NCBI GenBank assembly: GCA_947179295.1
Contig: CAMXAZ010000009.1
Coordinates: 1-56,460 of the forward strand
From: an uncultured Muribaculaceae bacterium
GTDB taxonomy: Bacteria > Bacteroidota > Bacteroidia > Bacteroidales > Muribaculaceae
Direction: 5' to 3'
Length of the DNA: 56,460 bases
Shown here in pieces: positions 44,320 through 52,638 of the stretch. How positions within the stretch are numbered: position 1 is the stretch's first letter; every line of letters begins with the position of its first letter. Under the pieces are notes generated by a model. That model did not search any database. It was not told where the DNA came from and saw only the letters and a program-made list of their open reading frames with translations. Position numbers and translations under genes: made by a program.

Positions 44320-47319
44320 ATGATGTCCATTACGAAACAATTACCCAAATTTTTGCTCCTGTTTGTAGCTATCTTTTTCTCGGATAATAGTTATGTAAAT
44401 GCTGCGAATATTAACGAGAATAAAAAAACTTATGAGATAACCTCATCAAGTGATTTTTCCGAATTTTATGGGATGTTGTGTGCTGGTAACACGTTTGCTG
44501 ATTATACAGTTGTCCTAACAAAGGATATTTCTTTTGAGACAGGAGGCAAAGTAGGAAATAGGATTTTTGAAGGTAAATTTGAAGGACAAGGTCACAAAAT
44601 AAATGATATAACGACACCTCTGTTCACAGATAACCGAGGAGACATTTATAATCTCCATATTGCATCCGGTTTATTGAGGCAGTCTGGAACTTTTTGTATT
44701 AAAAATCATGGTTGTATAAAGGATTGTAAAAACTCTGCCAATATTGTTTTTTCATCATCATCAAATGAAGGGATTCATGCAGGAGCTTTCTGTGATTCTA
44801 ATTATGGTGATATTATTAATTGTATTAATGAAGGAAATGTCACGTTAGAGTTAGAAGCAATTTATGGATCATGGAGTAAAGCAGTATCCAGTTGCGGTGG
44901 AATTTGTGCATATTCTGGGCCTAGATCATCAATAGTATACTGTATTAATAAAGGGGCAATAAAGAATTCTGGAATATATTCAGCAGTGACAGGTGGAGTT
45001 GTCGCTAATGCTGAATATTGTTCAATTGTTGGATGTGATAACAAAGGTGAGGTTTATAGTTATTTACTAAACTCATCTCCAAGTAAGGGCAATATAACCG
45101 TGGAGTCCTATCAATTACAACATGTGGGTGGCATCGCCGGTCATGTGCTGTATTGTGTTCTTAACCGTTGCCGAAACTATGGAACAGTGCAAAGCAATTT
45201 TCAATATCTTGGCGGCATAGCAGGATATGTGGGCAATACGGATGTATATAATCTTGAAAATTTTGGTGACTTATATGGATTTGAAGGCTATGGATTCCAT
45301 TCTGTTTCAGGAATAATCCCATATTATAGCAATCCGTATAAAAGGCAATATTTCATTAATTGCATAAATCATGGCGATATTTTCGTTGCTGCAAAATATG
45401 GCGTTGCTACTGGCGCTGGTATTAGTGCTGAAATTAAAAATGCCTATATAGCAAACTGTTATAATCTGGGGGCCATTTCAACTACACATACGGGTAACAT
45501 GAGTGCGGAATTTAGCATTCCTCAATATAATTGTGAAAACAGTGAAGAATTGAATACGGAAATTAGTAATATAACCGATGCAAATGCATTTATTGCATTA
45601 TACGATAGCCCCGTAACACTATTGAAATGGGTTTATGATACAGGTATAATTACTTTAAGTAGTAATTATTTGTCGCATCCGATTGCAAAACATGGGAGTT
45701 GCTGGGTTTATGTCTATCCTGAGGATTCGGATAAGCAATACAGATTGAAAATTTGGGCAAAGGATGAAACATTGGTCGAAACGATATCGAAGACATCGAG
45801 ATCACCAATAATGATCATGGGGCTTCAGCCAGATACTGAGTATTATTTTGAAATATATTCAGAGGATAATACACAATTTCTTGACAATGGAAATTTCAAA
45901 ACATTGAAACCAAATATTGCAATTATAGCATCATCTATTGGATATGACAAAATAGAATTCAAACAATCTTGTGATGCAAAGGGGATCTCTGACATAGATG
46001 CGTATTTACTTTTTCACGATAAAGAACAGAATTCCAAAAAGATTGAAGTTATTGATTCAACAATTATAGTGGGTGGACTTGATGAAGAAACAGAATATTT
46101 TGCAGAGTTAATATATACACTTAACGGGAAGGTGTATAAAAGTAACCAAATAAATGTCACAACCAAGCCTATAATACCACAGTTTAGCTTAATATCCAGA
46201 ACTCCGTACTCATTGACCTTAAAGTGTGATAATTTTGAAGAGTTAAAAGACTTTGTTCCATGTTTGTATGCGGAAGATCTCAAACTTTATGATTTTGGCG
46301 GATTTAAGACTGTGGAAAATAAGATTTATGAATTAGATAATGAGGGTAAAATTACTTTAGATAGTTTGCTTTATAGTTACTCTCCACAGTTACATAGCAA
46401 ATATATTATTCGCGGAGAAGAAAGATTTAGAGAGGTCGATGCATTTTCAACATTGAATTGGGGAGGAGAAGGGATAATACAATTATCACCTAATGCAGCA
46501 ATGGTGCATGGGCTTTTTTATGGGATGGGACAGTCTGTCAATGGTAGTAATAACCGTTATGATACAGCCCGATTTTATTTTAGGGATGCGACTGCTGTGG
46601 ATGACAATACAGAGACGTCTGTTATAGGTGCTTGCATTGATAATAGAAATGATTATGCCGTAACGATACCAATAAATAGTATATTATATCAATATTATAT
46701 TAGTTTACAGTATAGTAGATATATAGATCCAAAGAATAATTCAAAAAATGGAGAATGGCAAATAATTGATGCTCGAAAACCGACAGTTGAGATTGTCGAA
46801 CCTAGATTTTATAATATTAGATTCCAAAATAGCACACTATATTGCAGTTGTATAGCAGGAGAAGAAAAAATATCATCAAAGGAATTGCAATATAAAATAG
46901 AAGAAATGGATCATTATAATAGTATTACATTATCTACAAATACTCGTACTGAATCATTATCAAGAACTTTAACATCAATAGTTCCGCAATTAACTTACCT
47001 TATAAGAATGGTATGTTACACTGAGAATGGGAAAACATATTACAGTTCTATTTATAGATTAAAGAATGGAATATTGGAACTTGCAACTGATATCAACAAC
47101 CAGCAATCAACTATAAATAATGTTGATGTAAGTAAGATACAAGTACATGCAATAAATGATCAGATAGTTATTGAAGGGAAGGGTATTAATGACATAGTTA
47201 AGATCTATAATGCATATGGAACATGTGTTTATATTGGACAAGAAAGTAACATTCAATTATCTTCAAAAGGTGTATTTATTGTTTTATTAGGAAATAAGGC
47301 ATATAAATTGTTGTTGTAA
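44320..47319 (+). CDS. AT-rich secreted surface protein with GLUG-like repeats
   Basis: A 999-residue protein; the frame is open from 44251 but the ATG at 44320 gives a signal peptide (about residues 1-29, ending V-N-A-A). Residues ~40-400 are beta-helix-like with GLUG-type segments (V-G-G-I-A-G-H-V, L-G-G-I-A-G-Y-V-G, S-C-G-G-I-C-A-Y) and repeated C-I-N-x-G motifs. Residues ~480-660 look like two Fn3-type domains. The C-terminus (Y-N-A-Y-G-T-C-V-Y, then G-V-F-I-V-L-L-G) resembles a secretion/sorting tail. Codon use is strikingly AT-rich beside its GC-richer neighbours, a sign of horizontal acquisition. Probably an adhesin; ligand unknown. Confidence 0.75.
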   Translation: MMSITKQLPKFLLLFVAIFFSDNSYVNAANINENKKTYEITSSSDFSEFYGMLCAGNTFADYTVVLTKDISFETGGKVGNRIFEGKFEGQGHKINDITTPLFTDNRGDIYNLHIASGLLRQSGTFCIKNHGCIKDCKNSANIVFSSSSNEGIHAGAFCDSNYGDIINCINEGNVTLELEAIYGSWSKAVSSCGGICAYSGPRSSIVYCINKGAIKNSGIYSAVTGGVVANAEYCSIVGCDNKGEVYSYLLNSSPSKGNITVESYQLQHVGGIAGHVLYCVLNRCRNYGTVQSNFQYLGGIAGYVGNTDVYNLENFGDLYGFEGYGFHSVSGIIPYYSNPYKRQYFINCINHGDIFVAAKYGVATGAGISAEIKNAYIANCYNLGAISTTHTGNMSAEFSIPQYNCENSEELNTEISNITDANAFIALYDSPVTLLKWVYDTGIITLSSNYLSHPIAKHGSCWVYVYPEDSDKQYRLKIWAKDETLVETISKTSRSPIMIMGLQPDTEYYFEIYSEDNTQFLDNGNFKTLKPNIAIIASSIGYDKIEFKQSCDAKGISDIDAYLLFHDKEQNSKKIEVIDSTIIVGGLDEETEYFAELIYTLNGKVYKSNQINVTTKPIIPQFSLISRTPYSLTLKCDNFEELKDFVPCLYAEDLKLYDFGGFKTVENKIYELDNEGKITLDSLLYSYSPQLHSKYIIRGEERFREVDAFSTLNWGGEGIIQLSPNAAMVHGLFYGMGQSVNGSNNRYDTARFYFRDATAVDDNTETSVIGACIDNRNDYAVTIPINSILYQYYISLQYSRYIDPKNNSKNGEWQIIDARKPTVEIVEPRFYNIRFQNSTLYCSCIAGEEKISSKELQYKIEEMDHYNSITLSTNTRTESLSRTLTSIVPQLTYLIRMVCYTENGKTYYSSIYRLKNGILELATDINNQQSTINNVDVSKIQVHAINDQIVIEGKGINDIVKIYNAYGTCVYIGQESNIQLSSKGVFIVLLGNKAYKLLL

Positions 47320-47379
47320 AATAAAAATATAACAATTGGTCAGTAATTAAAAGACAACAAAAAATCATATAGATATATG

Positions 47380-47423
47380 AAGTGCGCCACAAAAGTTAGA
47401 TACAAAACTTTTGTGGCGCACTT
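47380..47423. terminator. Stem-loop after the AT-rich gene
   Basis: Perfect 18-bp inverted repeat, arms 47380-47397 and 47406-47423, 8-base loop. No T-run follows on the plus strand, so termination is likely but not certain. Confidence 0.6.
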
Positions 47424-47491
47424 AAGTTCATTATTCCATTATGGCCTAAATCAAATATATTCTTAACTCCTCTTCCCCTCCTGCAATTTTT

Positions 47492-47523
47492 TTTGATTTT
47501 CTATGCGATTCTTTGTAATTTTG
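47492..47523 (+). promoter_or_regulatory. Duplicate aspS promoter
   Basis: TTTG (47492-47495), 20 bases, TAATTTTG (47516-47523): the same perfect promoter as at 55461-55492, with nearly identical spacer and flanks. Confidence 0.75.
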
Positions 47524-47609
47524 CACCTTTGAAGCTGAGGGCTTGCGTCTTGGGCAATGTCTGATGCAGATTTTTAACCGGATTAAATCAAAAACCATAT
47601 CAGGTTCTT

Positions 47610-47777
47610 ATGTATAGAACGAAAACATGCGGAGAACTCCGCCTTTGTGATGCCGGACAGGAGGTTACCCTCGCCGGCTGGGTGCAGCGCGCCCGAAAAA
47701 TGGGTGGCATGACCTTTGTAGACGTGCGTGACCGCTACGGTTTTACCAAACTGATGAGATTTTTAAGCCAAAAATGA
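47610..47777 (+). pseudogene. Truncated duplicate of the aspS 5' end (55 codons)
   Basis: The 157 bases at 47585-47741 are identical to 55555-55711: 25 bases of leader plus the first 44 codons of aspartyl-tRNA synthetase. After codon 44 the frame runs into unrelated sequence ([11 protein letters not shown]) and stops at 47775-47777. It contains only part of the N-terminal anticodon-binding OB fold, so it cannot be a working synthetase. The promoter is also duplicated, but the leader between promoter and 47585 has diverged. Either a remnant of insertion/duplication or a small expressed regulatory ORF; I favour the remnant. Confidence 0.9.
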
Positions 47778-47911
47778 ATTTTTTTAAGATTTTGATAAAA
47801 AGTTAAACTGCTAACATGCAACCGATACAAATTACCCGGCTCAATGACGGACCGGGTAAGGGAACTATGACTTTATTTGCTGATTAAATGAAAGAGCCGT
47901 GGATTGACCCT

Positions 47912-47938
47912 TATAAAACAGGTTAAGAGTTCTTTATC
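47912..47938 (+). repeat. Dispersed 27-bp repeat, copy 2
   Basis: Same orientation as the copy at 42771-42797, two mismatches over 27 bases. Confidence 0.65.
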
Positions 47939-48035
47939 CGAGGTGTGCGGGGCCGGATTCGGCCAATGTTAAATCAGGGGCGGATTAAGATAAAATAGCA
48001 TTAAAAATGTGAAACCGAAAAGATTTTCAGCCGTT

Positions 48036-48096
48036 TGTGTGTTCATTAATCAATGCGAGGATAAAATATCCGCATTGGACGTGATTGAAACACACA
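48036..48096 (+). promoter_or_regulatory. Structured leader before the decarboxylase gene
   Basis: An 8-bp outer stem (48036-48043/48089-48096) encloses a 10-bp stem with a 2-base bulge (48051-48062/48068-48077). It lies about 90 bases before the decarboxylase start, in otherwise featureless DNA. It could be a leader regulatory element; no known riboswitch class was recognised. Confidence 0.4.
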
Positions 48097-48185
48097 CAGC
48101 CATGACGGTGGCGGAGAATACTTCTTCCAAGCCTGATTGACTCAGATATAAATATTTTACAAACTTAAAAAACACATCAATTATT

Positions 48186-49331
48186 ATGGCTGACAAGAAG
48201 TATTCTCCTGCAGTGCAGGAGCTCGCTGACCTTATCAAGGAAAACAACTGGGAAGACAAGTTCAACCAGGCTATCGCAAATGTGGTGTCCTACAAGATTC
48301 CCGGACTTTCCGACATCAAGACCATCGAGGATTATCTCGATTACCTCGAAGCTTACATGCACTGGGTGCCTGCTGAAAACAAGGAAGGAACCCACGTCTA
48401 CCAGCACCTTTTCCGTTCATTCTTCCTCCTGGATCAGGAGCCGGTCAAATCACTCCAGACTCCGTGTGCGCCTGCCGACCGGCAGCCCGAACTCACCCCG
48501 CTGTCAAAGTGGATGGTCAATTACTGCTACGCTATCGGCGACTGGCTTGACAGTCCTGAGTCAATCACAGATGACAGTGTCAAGTCATTCTATGACTGTG
48601 CAGTCTACAACATGGACGAATATCTCGAACCCCGTGGCGGATGGAAGACATTCAACCAGATGTTTGCCCGTCACGTGAAACCCGGCTACCGTCCTATCGC
48701 CGCCATTGACGATGACAAGATCATAGTCCATCCCGCCGACGCCTGCTTCGGTGGCCAGTGGGAAATCCGCCCTGACACCCATGTGCGCATCAAAGGTCTC
48801 GACTGGAGCATCGACGAGCTTCTCGAAGGCAGTCCTTATAAAGACAAATTCAAAGGCGGCATGTGGTGCCACTCATTCCTGAGCTGGACCGACTATCACC
48901 GTCAGCATGCTCCGCTCTCAGGCATAGTCCGTGAAGCCCGTGTCATCCAGGGCGCATGTTATGTCGATCTTGTCGCAGTGCCTGACAAGGTAAATCCCGC
49001 CACCAACCAGGTAGAGGCATGGCGTGCCACCGCTCCTGACCAGGCCGGCTACGAATTCATGCAGACCAGGGGTCTTATTGTCCTTGAGACCAAATACGGC
49101 TACGTGGCTGTTCTGCCTATCGCCATGCCGCAGGTTTCATCTGTGGTCATCACGGCTGAAGAAGGCATGGCTCTTAAGAAGGGCGATGAAATCTCTTACT
49201 TCCAGTTCGGCGGTTCGGATATTGTCTACCTCTTCTCGGCCAATATGAATGTCTCTATGTCAGCCCATCTCGGCACACACTATAAAGTCGGAACCAAGAT
49301 CGGCGAAGTCTATCCCGTAGTGGAACTCTGA
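48186..49331 (+). CDS. Soluble PSD-family (pyruvoyl) decarboxylase, probably for an amino acid
   Basis: A 381-residue protein. Residues 1-165 match the helical domain found in front of some phosphatidylserine decarboxylases (PF12588 type); 166-381 is the PSD catalytic domain. The self-cleavage motif is F-G-G-S-D with Ser344, expected to become the pyruvoyl group. D185 (H-P-A-D) and H238/H241 (D-Y-H-R-Q-H) correspond to the Asp and His residues needed for autocleavage and decarboxylation in E. coli PSD. There is no membrane helix, unlike membrane PSDs, and a GadC-like antiporter follows. Soluble PSD relatives such as fungal PsiD decarboxylate L-tryptophan, so an amino-acid substrate is my inference. 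Confidence 0.85.
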   Translation: MADKKYSPAVQELADLIKENNWEDKFNQAIANVVSYKIPGLSDIKTIEDYLDYLEAYMHWVPAENKEGTHVYQHLFRSFFLLDQEPVKSLQTPCAPADRQPELTPLSKWMVNYCYAIGDWLDSPESITDDSVKSFYDCAVYNMDEYLEPRGGWKTFNQMFARHVKPGYRPIAAIDDDKIIVHPADACFGGQWEIRPDTHVRIKGLDWSIDELLEGSPYKDKFKGGMWCHSFLSWTDYHRQHAPLSGIVREARVIQGACYVDLVAVPDKVNPATNQVEAWRATAPDQAGYEFMQTRGLIVLETKYGYVAVLPIAMPQVSSVVITAEEGMALKKGDEISYFQFGGSDIVYLFSANMNVSMSAHLGTHYKVGTKIGEVYPVVEL

Positions 49332-49392
49332 CGCGCCGGACTGTTATCGGCTTCCCGCTTTCAGGAATGACCGATTACTCATCTTATTAACG

Positions 49393-49427
49393 GACGGGGC
49401 CGGCATCACCGCCGGCCCCCGTCTGTT
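49393..49427 (+). terminator. Intrinsic terminator between decarboxylase and antiporter genes
   Basis: GC-rich stem, arms 49393-49404 and 49411-49423 with one bulged C, followed by TGTTTT. It would end the decarboxylase transcript or attenuate read-through into the antiporter gene, allowing unequal expression. Confidence 0.75.
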
Positions 49428-49468
49428 TTCGCTACAATTTTCTCGTTTCACATTAATATTAGACATAT

Positions 49469-51172
49469 ATGGCTAATTCTAATCCCTCAAAGCCGGGCCC
49501 GCAGGCCAAAGGCGGCAAAGCGTCGCAGGCTTTGATATCAACAGGCGCCATGACTGTGATGATCATCACTACTGTGGTAAGTCTGCGAGGACTTCCGTCG
49601 CAGGCTGAGTTCGGCATCCAGTCCATTTTCTACTATCTTTTCGCCGCAATTGTCTTCCTGATTCCGTTTTCGCTTGTCTGCGCCGAACTTGCCTCGACCT
49701 ACACTCATTCCGGCGGTCTCTACCGCTGGGTTGCCGAGGCTTTCGGCCCGAAATGGGGCTGGACGGCTATGTATCTCGAATGGCAGACCCTCGTGATCTG
49801 GTTTCCGGCCGTGTTAATGTTCGCGGCGGTCTCGCTTGCATATATTTTCTGGCCTGAGTCATTTGACGCCAGACTGTCGGCCAACAAGATATATACCCTT
49901 GTAGTGGTGCTTGCCGTCTACTGGATCACCAACTTCATAGCCTTCCGGGGCATGAAGTCGTCAAAGATTCTGAGCACCCTCGGCGGTCTGTTCGGCACCA
50001 TAGTCCCCGGTGCGATCCTTATCATACTCGGTGTGGCCTATCTCTGCATGGGCAAACCGATTATGCTTACTCACGAGTCATTCTTCCCTGACTTCTCCAA
50101 GATAGGCACCATAGTGCTTGCGGCTTCCATCTTCCTCTTCTACGGAGGTATGGAGATGAACGCCGTGCACGTGCAGAACATGAAGAACCCCGCACGTCAG
50201 TTCCCGCGCGCCATCTTCCTCGCCGTGGCCGTGATCGTGCTTCTGTTCGTGTTCGCCACTCTGGCCATCGGATTCGTGGTGCCTGCCAAGGACATCAACC
50301 TGCTGGCCTCGCTCCTTGTGGCCTACAATGATCTCTGGGCTGCTGTCGGAGTGCCTTGGCTCGGCAATGTGATGGCCCTGCTGATAACCTTCGGTGTCAT
50401 CGGTCAGGTCAGCGTCATCATCGCCGGTCCGTCGACCGGTCTTGTGGCCGTTGGCGAGAGCGGCTATCTGCCCCGGAGCCTTCAGAAAACCAATGCGCAA
50501 GGAGTCAACAAGCCTATCCTTTATGTCCAGGCCATATTTGTCAGCCTTCTGTCGCTTGTCCTGGTGGTTCTGCCCTCTGTCGAATCGGCCTATCAGGTAA
50601 TGTCACAGATGGCCACGGTGATTTATCTGATACTGGTGCTGATGATCTATTTCGCCTTTATCCGTCTGCGTCACACCCAGCCGCAGAAACAGCGCGGATT
50701 CCGCATCCCCGGCGGTAAGTTGGGCGAAGTCGTGGTGGCCGGTATCGGCATCCTCGGCGCTGTCGTGGCTATGGTGCTGAGTTTCTTCCCGCCCTCGCAG
50801 ATCAACACCGGCAGTCCGGTGGTCTACGTGCTGATCATATTCTGCGGCGCGCTGCTCTTCTTCTGTGTGCCTCTGATCGTCTTCTCGAAGCGTAAACCCT
50901 CATGGCGAAACCCGAAAGCCAATTTCTATCCTTTCGACTGGCAGATAGAAAACCGTAAGCCCTCGGAAGTATCGAAATGGAGCCCGACCTATCAGCCCAC
51001 ACCTGCACAGATAGCCGGAACCGATGCCCGTATTCTTGCCGAGGAAAACGGCGCCACGCCCGCTGAGGCCGAAAAGATTGCCGCCGAAGCCGAGAAGGCC
51101 TATGACGGATCTGAAAATCCTCAGGCCGAGGCTTATGATATATTGGATAAAGAGAAAGGTACGGTGTCATAA
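49469..51172 (+). CDS. APC-superfamily amino-acid antiporter, GadC-like
   Basis: A 567-residue inner-membrane protein with about 12 helices. The first helix region (A-L-I-S-T-G-A-M-T-V-M-I) and the F-Y-G-G-M-E-M-N-A-V-H segment resemble the glutamate:GABA antiporter branch, which exchanges an amino acid for its decarboxylation product. A hydrophilic tail of about 80 residues (485-567, rich in Glu and Ala) follows the last helix; GadC has a C-terminal plug that closes it at neutral pH, and this tail could act likewise. It lies after the decarboxylase gene, as in known decarboxylase/antiporter pairs. Substrate unknown. Confidence 0.87.
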   Translation: MANSNPSKPGPQAKGGKASQALISTGAMTVMIITTVVSLRGLPSQAEFGIQSIFYYLFAAIVFLIPFSLVCAELASTYTHSGGLYRWVAEAFGPKWGWTAMYLEWQTLVIWFPAVLMFAAVSLAYIFWPESFDARLSANKIYTLVVVLAVYWITNFIAFRGMKSSKILSTLGGLFGTIVPGAILIILGVAYLCMGKPIMLTHESFFPDFSKIGTIVLAASIFLFYGGMEMNAVHVQNMKNPARQFPRAIFLAVAVIVLLFVFATLAIGFVVPAKDINLLASLLVAYNDLWAAVGVPWLGNVMALLITFGVIGQVSVIIAGPSTGLVAVGESGYLPRSLQKTNAQGVNKPILYVQAIFVSLLSLVLVVLPSVESAYQVMSQMATVIYLILVLMIYFAFIRLRHTQPQKQRGFRIPGGKLGEVVVAGIGILGAVVAMVLSFFPPSQINTGSPVVYVLIIFCGALLFFCVPLIVFSKRKPSWRNPKANFYPFDWQIENRKPSEVSKWSPTYQPTPAQIAGTDARILAEENGATPAEAEKIAAEAEKAYDGSENPQAEAYDILDKEKGTVS

Positions 51173-51277
51173 TCCGGAATTTTCATACATGCGGCGGCGG
51201 TGACTGCGGCCCGTTCCCGCGGAGCCGCAGCCCCCGCCCGCATCTTCCAAGGCTCTACCATCCACCTTCATAAAGAC

Positions 51278-52618
51278 ATGAATATGAAAATCAACACCGG
51301 AAAAGGCTCCATCTCCCTGATGACCCTGATTGCCATATGGTCAATCTCTCTTACCGTCAATCTGCCGGGGCTTGCCATCACGCCGATGCTTGGCAACCTT
51401 GACAAAATATTTCCCCACACATCGGAACTGGAGATTCAGCTTCTCACCGTGTTGCCGAATCTTTTCATCATACCTTTCGTATTGCTCTCCGGCAGGCTGT
51501 CTCTGTCAAAGAGCAAGGTGGGAATAGTGGTGGTGGCGCTTGCCATCTACCTCGTCAGCGGACTCCTCTACTTCTTTGCCCGTAACATGGTCGATCTGAT
51601 AGTCATAAGCTGTCTGCTCGGCATTGGCTGCGGTCTGCTCATCCCGCTTGCCGCCGGACTGCTTGCCGACACATTCGTGGGAAAATACCGTATGCGTCAG
51701 CTCGGCATAAAATCAGGCATATCCAACATGGCGCTTGTAGTGGCCACCTTTGTGGTCGGCTGGCTCAACCACGGAAACTGGCGTCTGCCTTTTCTTGTCT
51801 ATCTCATTCCGGCCATCCCGCTTGTGCTCTCAGTCTTCCTGCGGGGCATACCCAAAGCCGATCTGTCGCCCGCTCCGGCTGCTCCTGATCCGAAAATGAA
51901 AGCATCGGCAAAGGCGGCTGCAAAGGCCGTGATTGCCGGATCGCCTGCCGGAGCAATCCACGCGGCTCCTCCGGCCTCTGCCGGCGGCTATGATCAGTAT
52001 GGCTGTATCGGTAAGATTAAAGGCGGCTTCATACTCTCCCGCACGTGGTCGCTGATAGCGGTCTATTTCTTTGTCTGCTATGCCACGGTAATCGTAAGCT
52101 ACTACACCCCCTTCCTCATGCAGAGCGAGGGTCTGGGCGATTCTGATGTAGGCACTGTCACGGCCATCTTTTTCCTCGCGGTCTTTCTTCCGGGCTTCAT
52201 CCTGCCGTATATCATCAAAGCCTTGCGTCAGGCCACCTTGGTCGTGTCGTCCGTAGTCATGATTGCGGGAATCATACTGATGGTGGTCTGCCACCATTTC
52301 GGACTGATGTGCATGGCCGCCGCTCTTGTCGGCTTCGGCTACGGAGTGTTTCAGCCCGTAATCTATGACAAGGCAACCCAGATAGTCACCGACCAGTCCA
52401 AATCCACTCTCGCACTTGCCATTGTGCTTGCAGCCAACTATATCTCGATAAGCGCCACGCCCTTTATAGTCGACTTCTTCAGAGATATCTTTGACCCGCA
52501 CCATCTGAACAATGCCTTCGCCTTTGAATTCAACGCCATTCTGCTGGCCGCATTCACGGTGATCGTCATAGTGCTGCGCAAGTCGTTCGTCTTCCGCATC
52601 GACAAGTCATATTATTAA
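51278..52618 (+). CDS. Major facilitator superfamily transporter
   Basis: A 446-residue protein; I choose the ATG at 51278 (another at 51284) because the longer frame starts at a GTG with a low-complexity lead. About 12 helices with a loop of some 60 residues rich in Ala/Pro/Lys between helices 6 and 7 (Ala-rich, low complexity). The helix 2-3 region L-S-G-R-L-S-L-S-K-S-K-V-G is MFS-like. It probably moves a substrate or product of the decarboxylase system across the inner membrane, judged only from its place between the antiporter and a porin. The porin gene starts 20 bases later. Confidence 0.85.
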   Translation: MNMKINTGKGSISLMTLIAIWSISLTVNLPGLAITPMLGNLDKIFPHTSELEIQLLTVLPNLFIIPFVLLSGRLSLSKSKVGIVVVALAIYLVSGLLYFFARNMVDLIVISCLLGIGCGLLIPLAAGLLADTFVGKYRMRQLGIKSGISNMALVVATFVVGWLNHGNWRLPFLVYLIPAIPLVLSVFLRGIPKADLSPAPAAPDPKMKASAKAAAKAVIAGSPAGAIHAAPPASAGGYDQYGCIGKIKGGFILSRTWSLIAVYFFVCYATVIVSYYTPFLMQSEGLGDSDVGTVTAIFFLAVFLPGFILPYIIKALRQATLVVSSVVMIAGIILMVVCHHFGLMCMAAALVGFGYGVFQPVIYDKATQIVTDQSKSTLALAIVLAANYISISATPFIVDFFRDIFDPHHLNNAFAFEFNAILLAAFTVIVIVLRKSFVFRIDKSYY

Positions 52619-52638
52619 CAAAATACGTTTTCAACAAA

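Noticed and set aside
51830-52504. 224-codon open frame on the minus strand
   Set aside because: Antisense to the MFS gene, with a charged, low-complexity translation.
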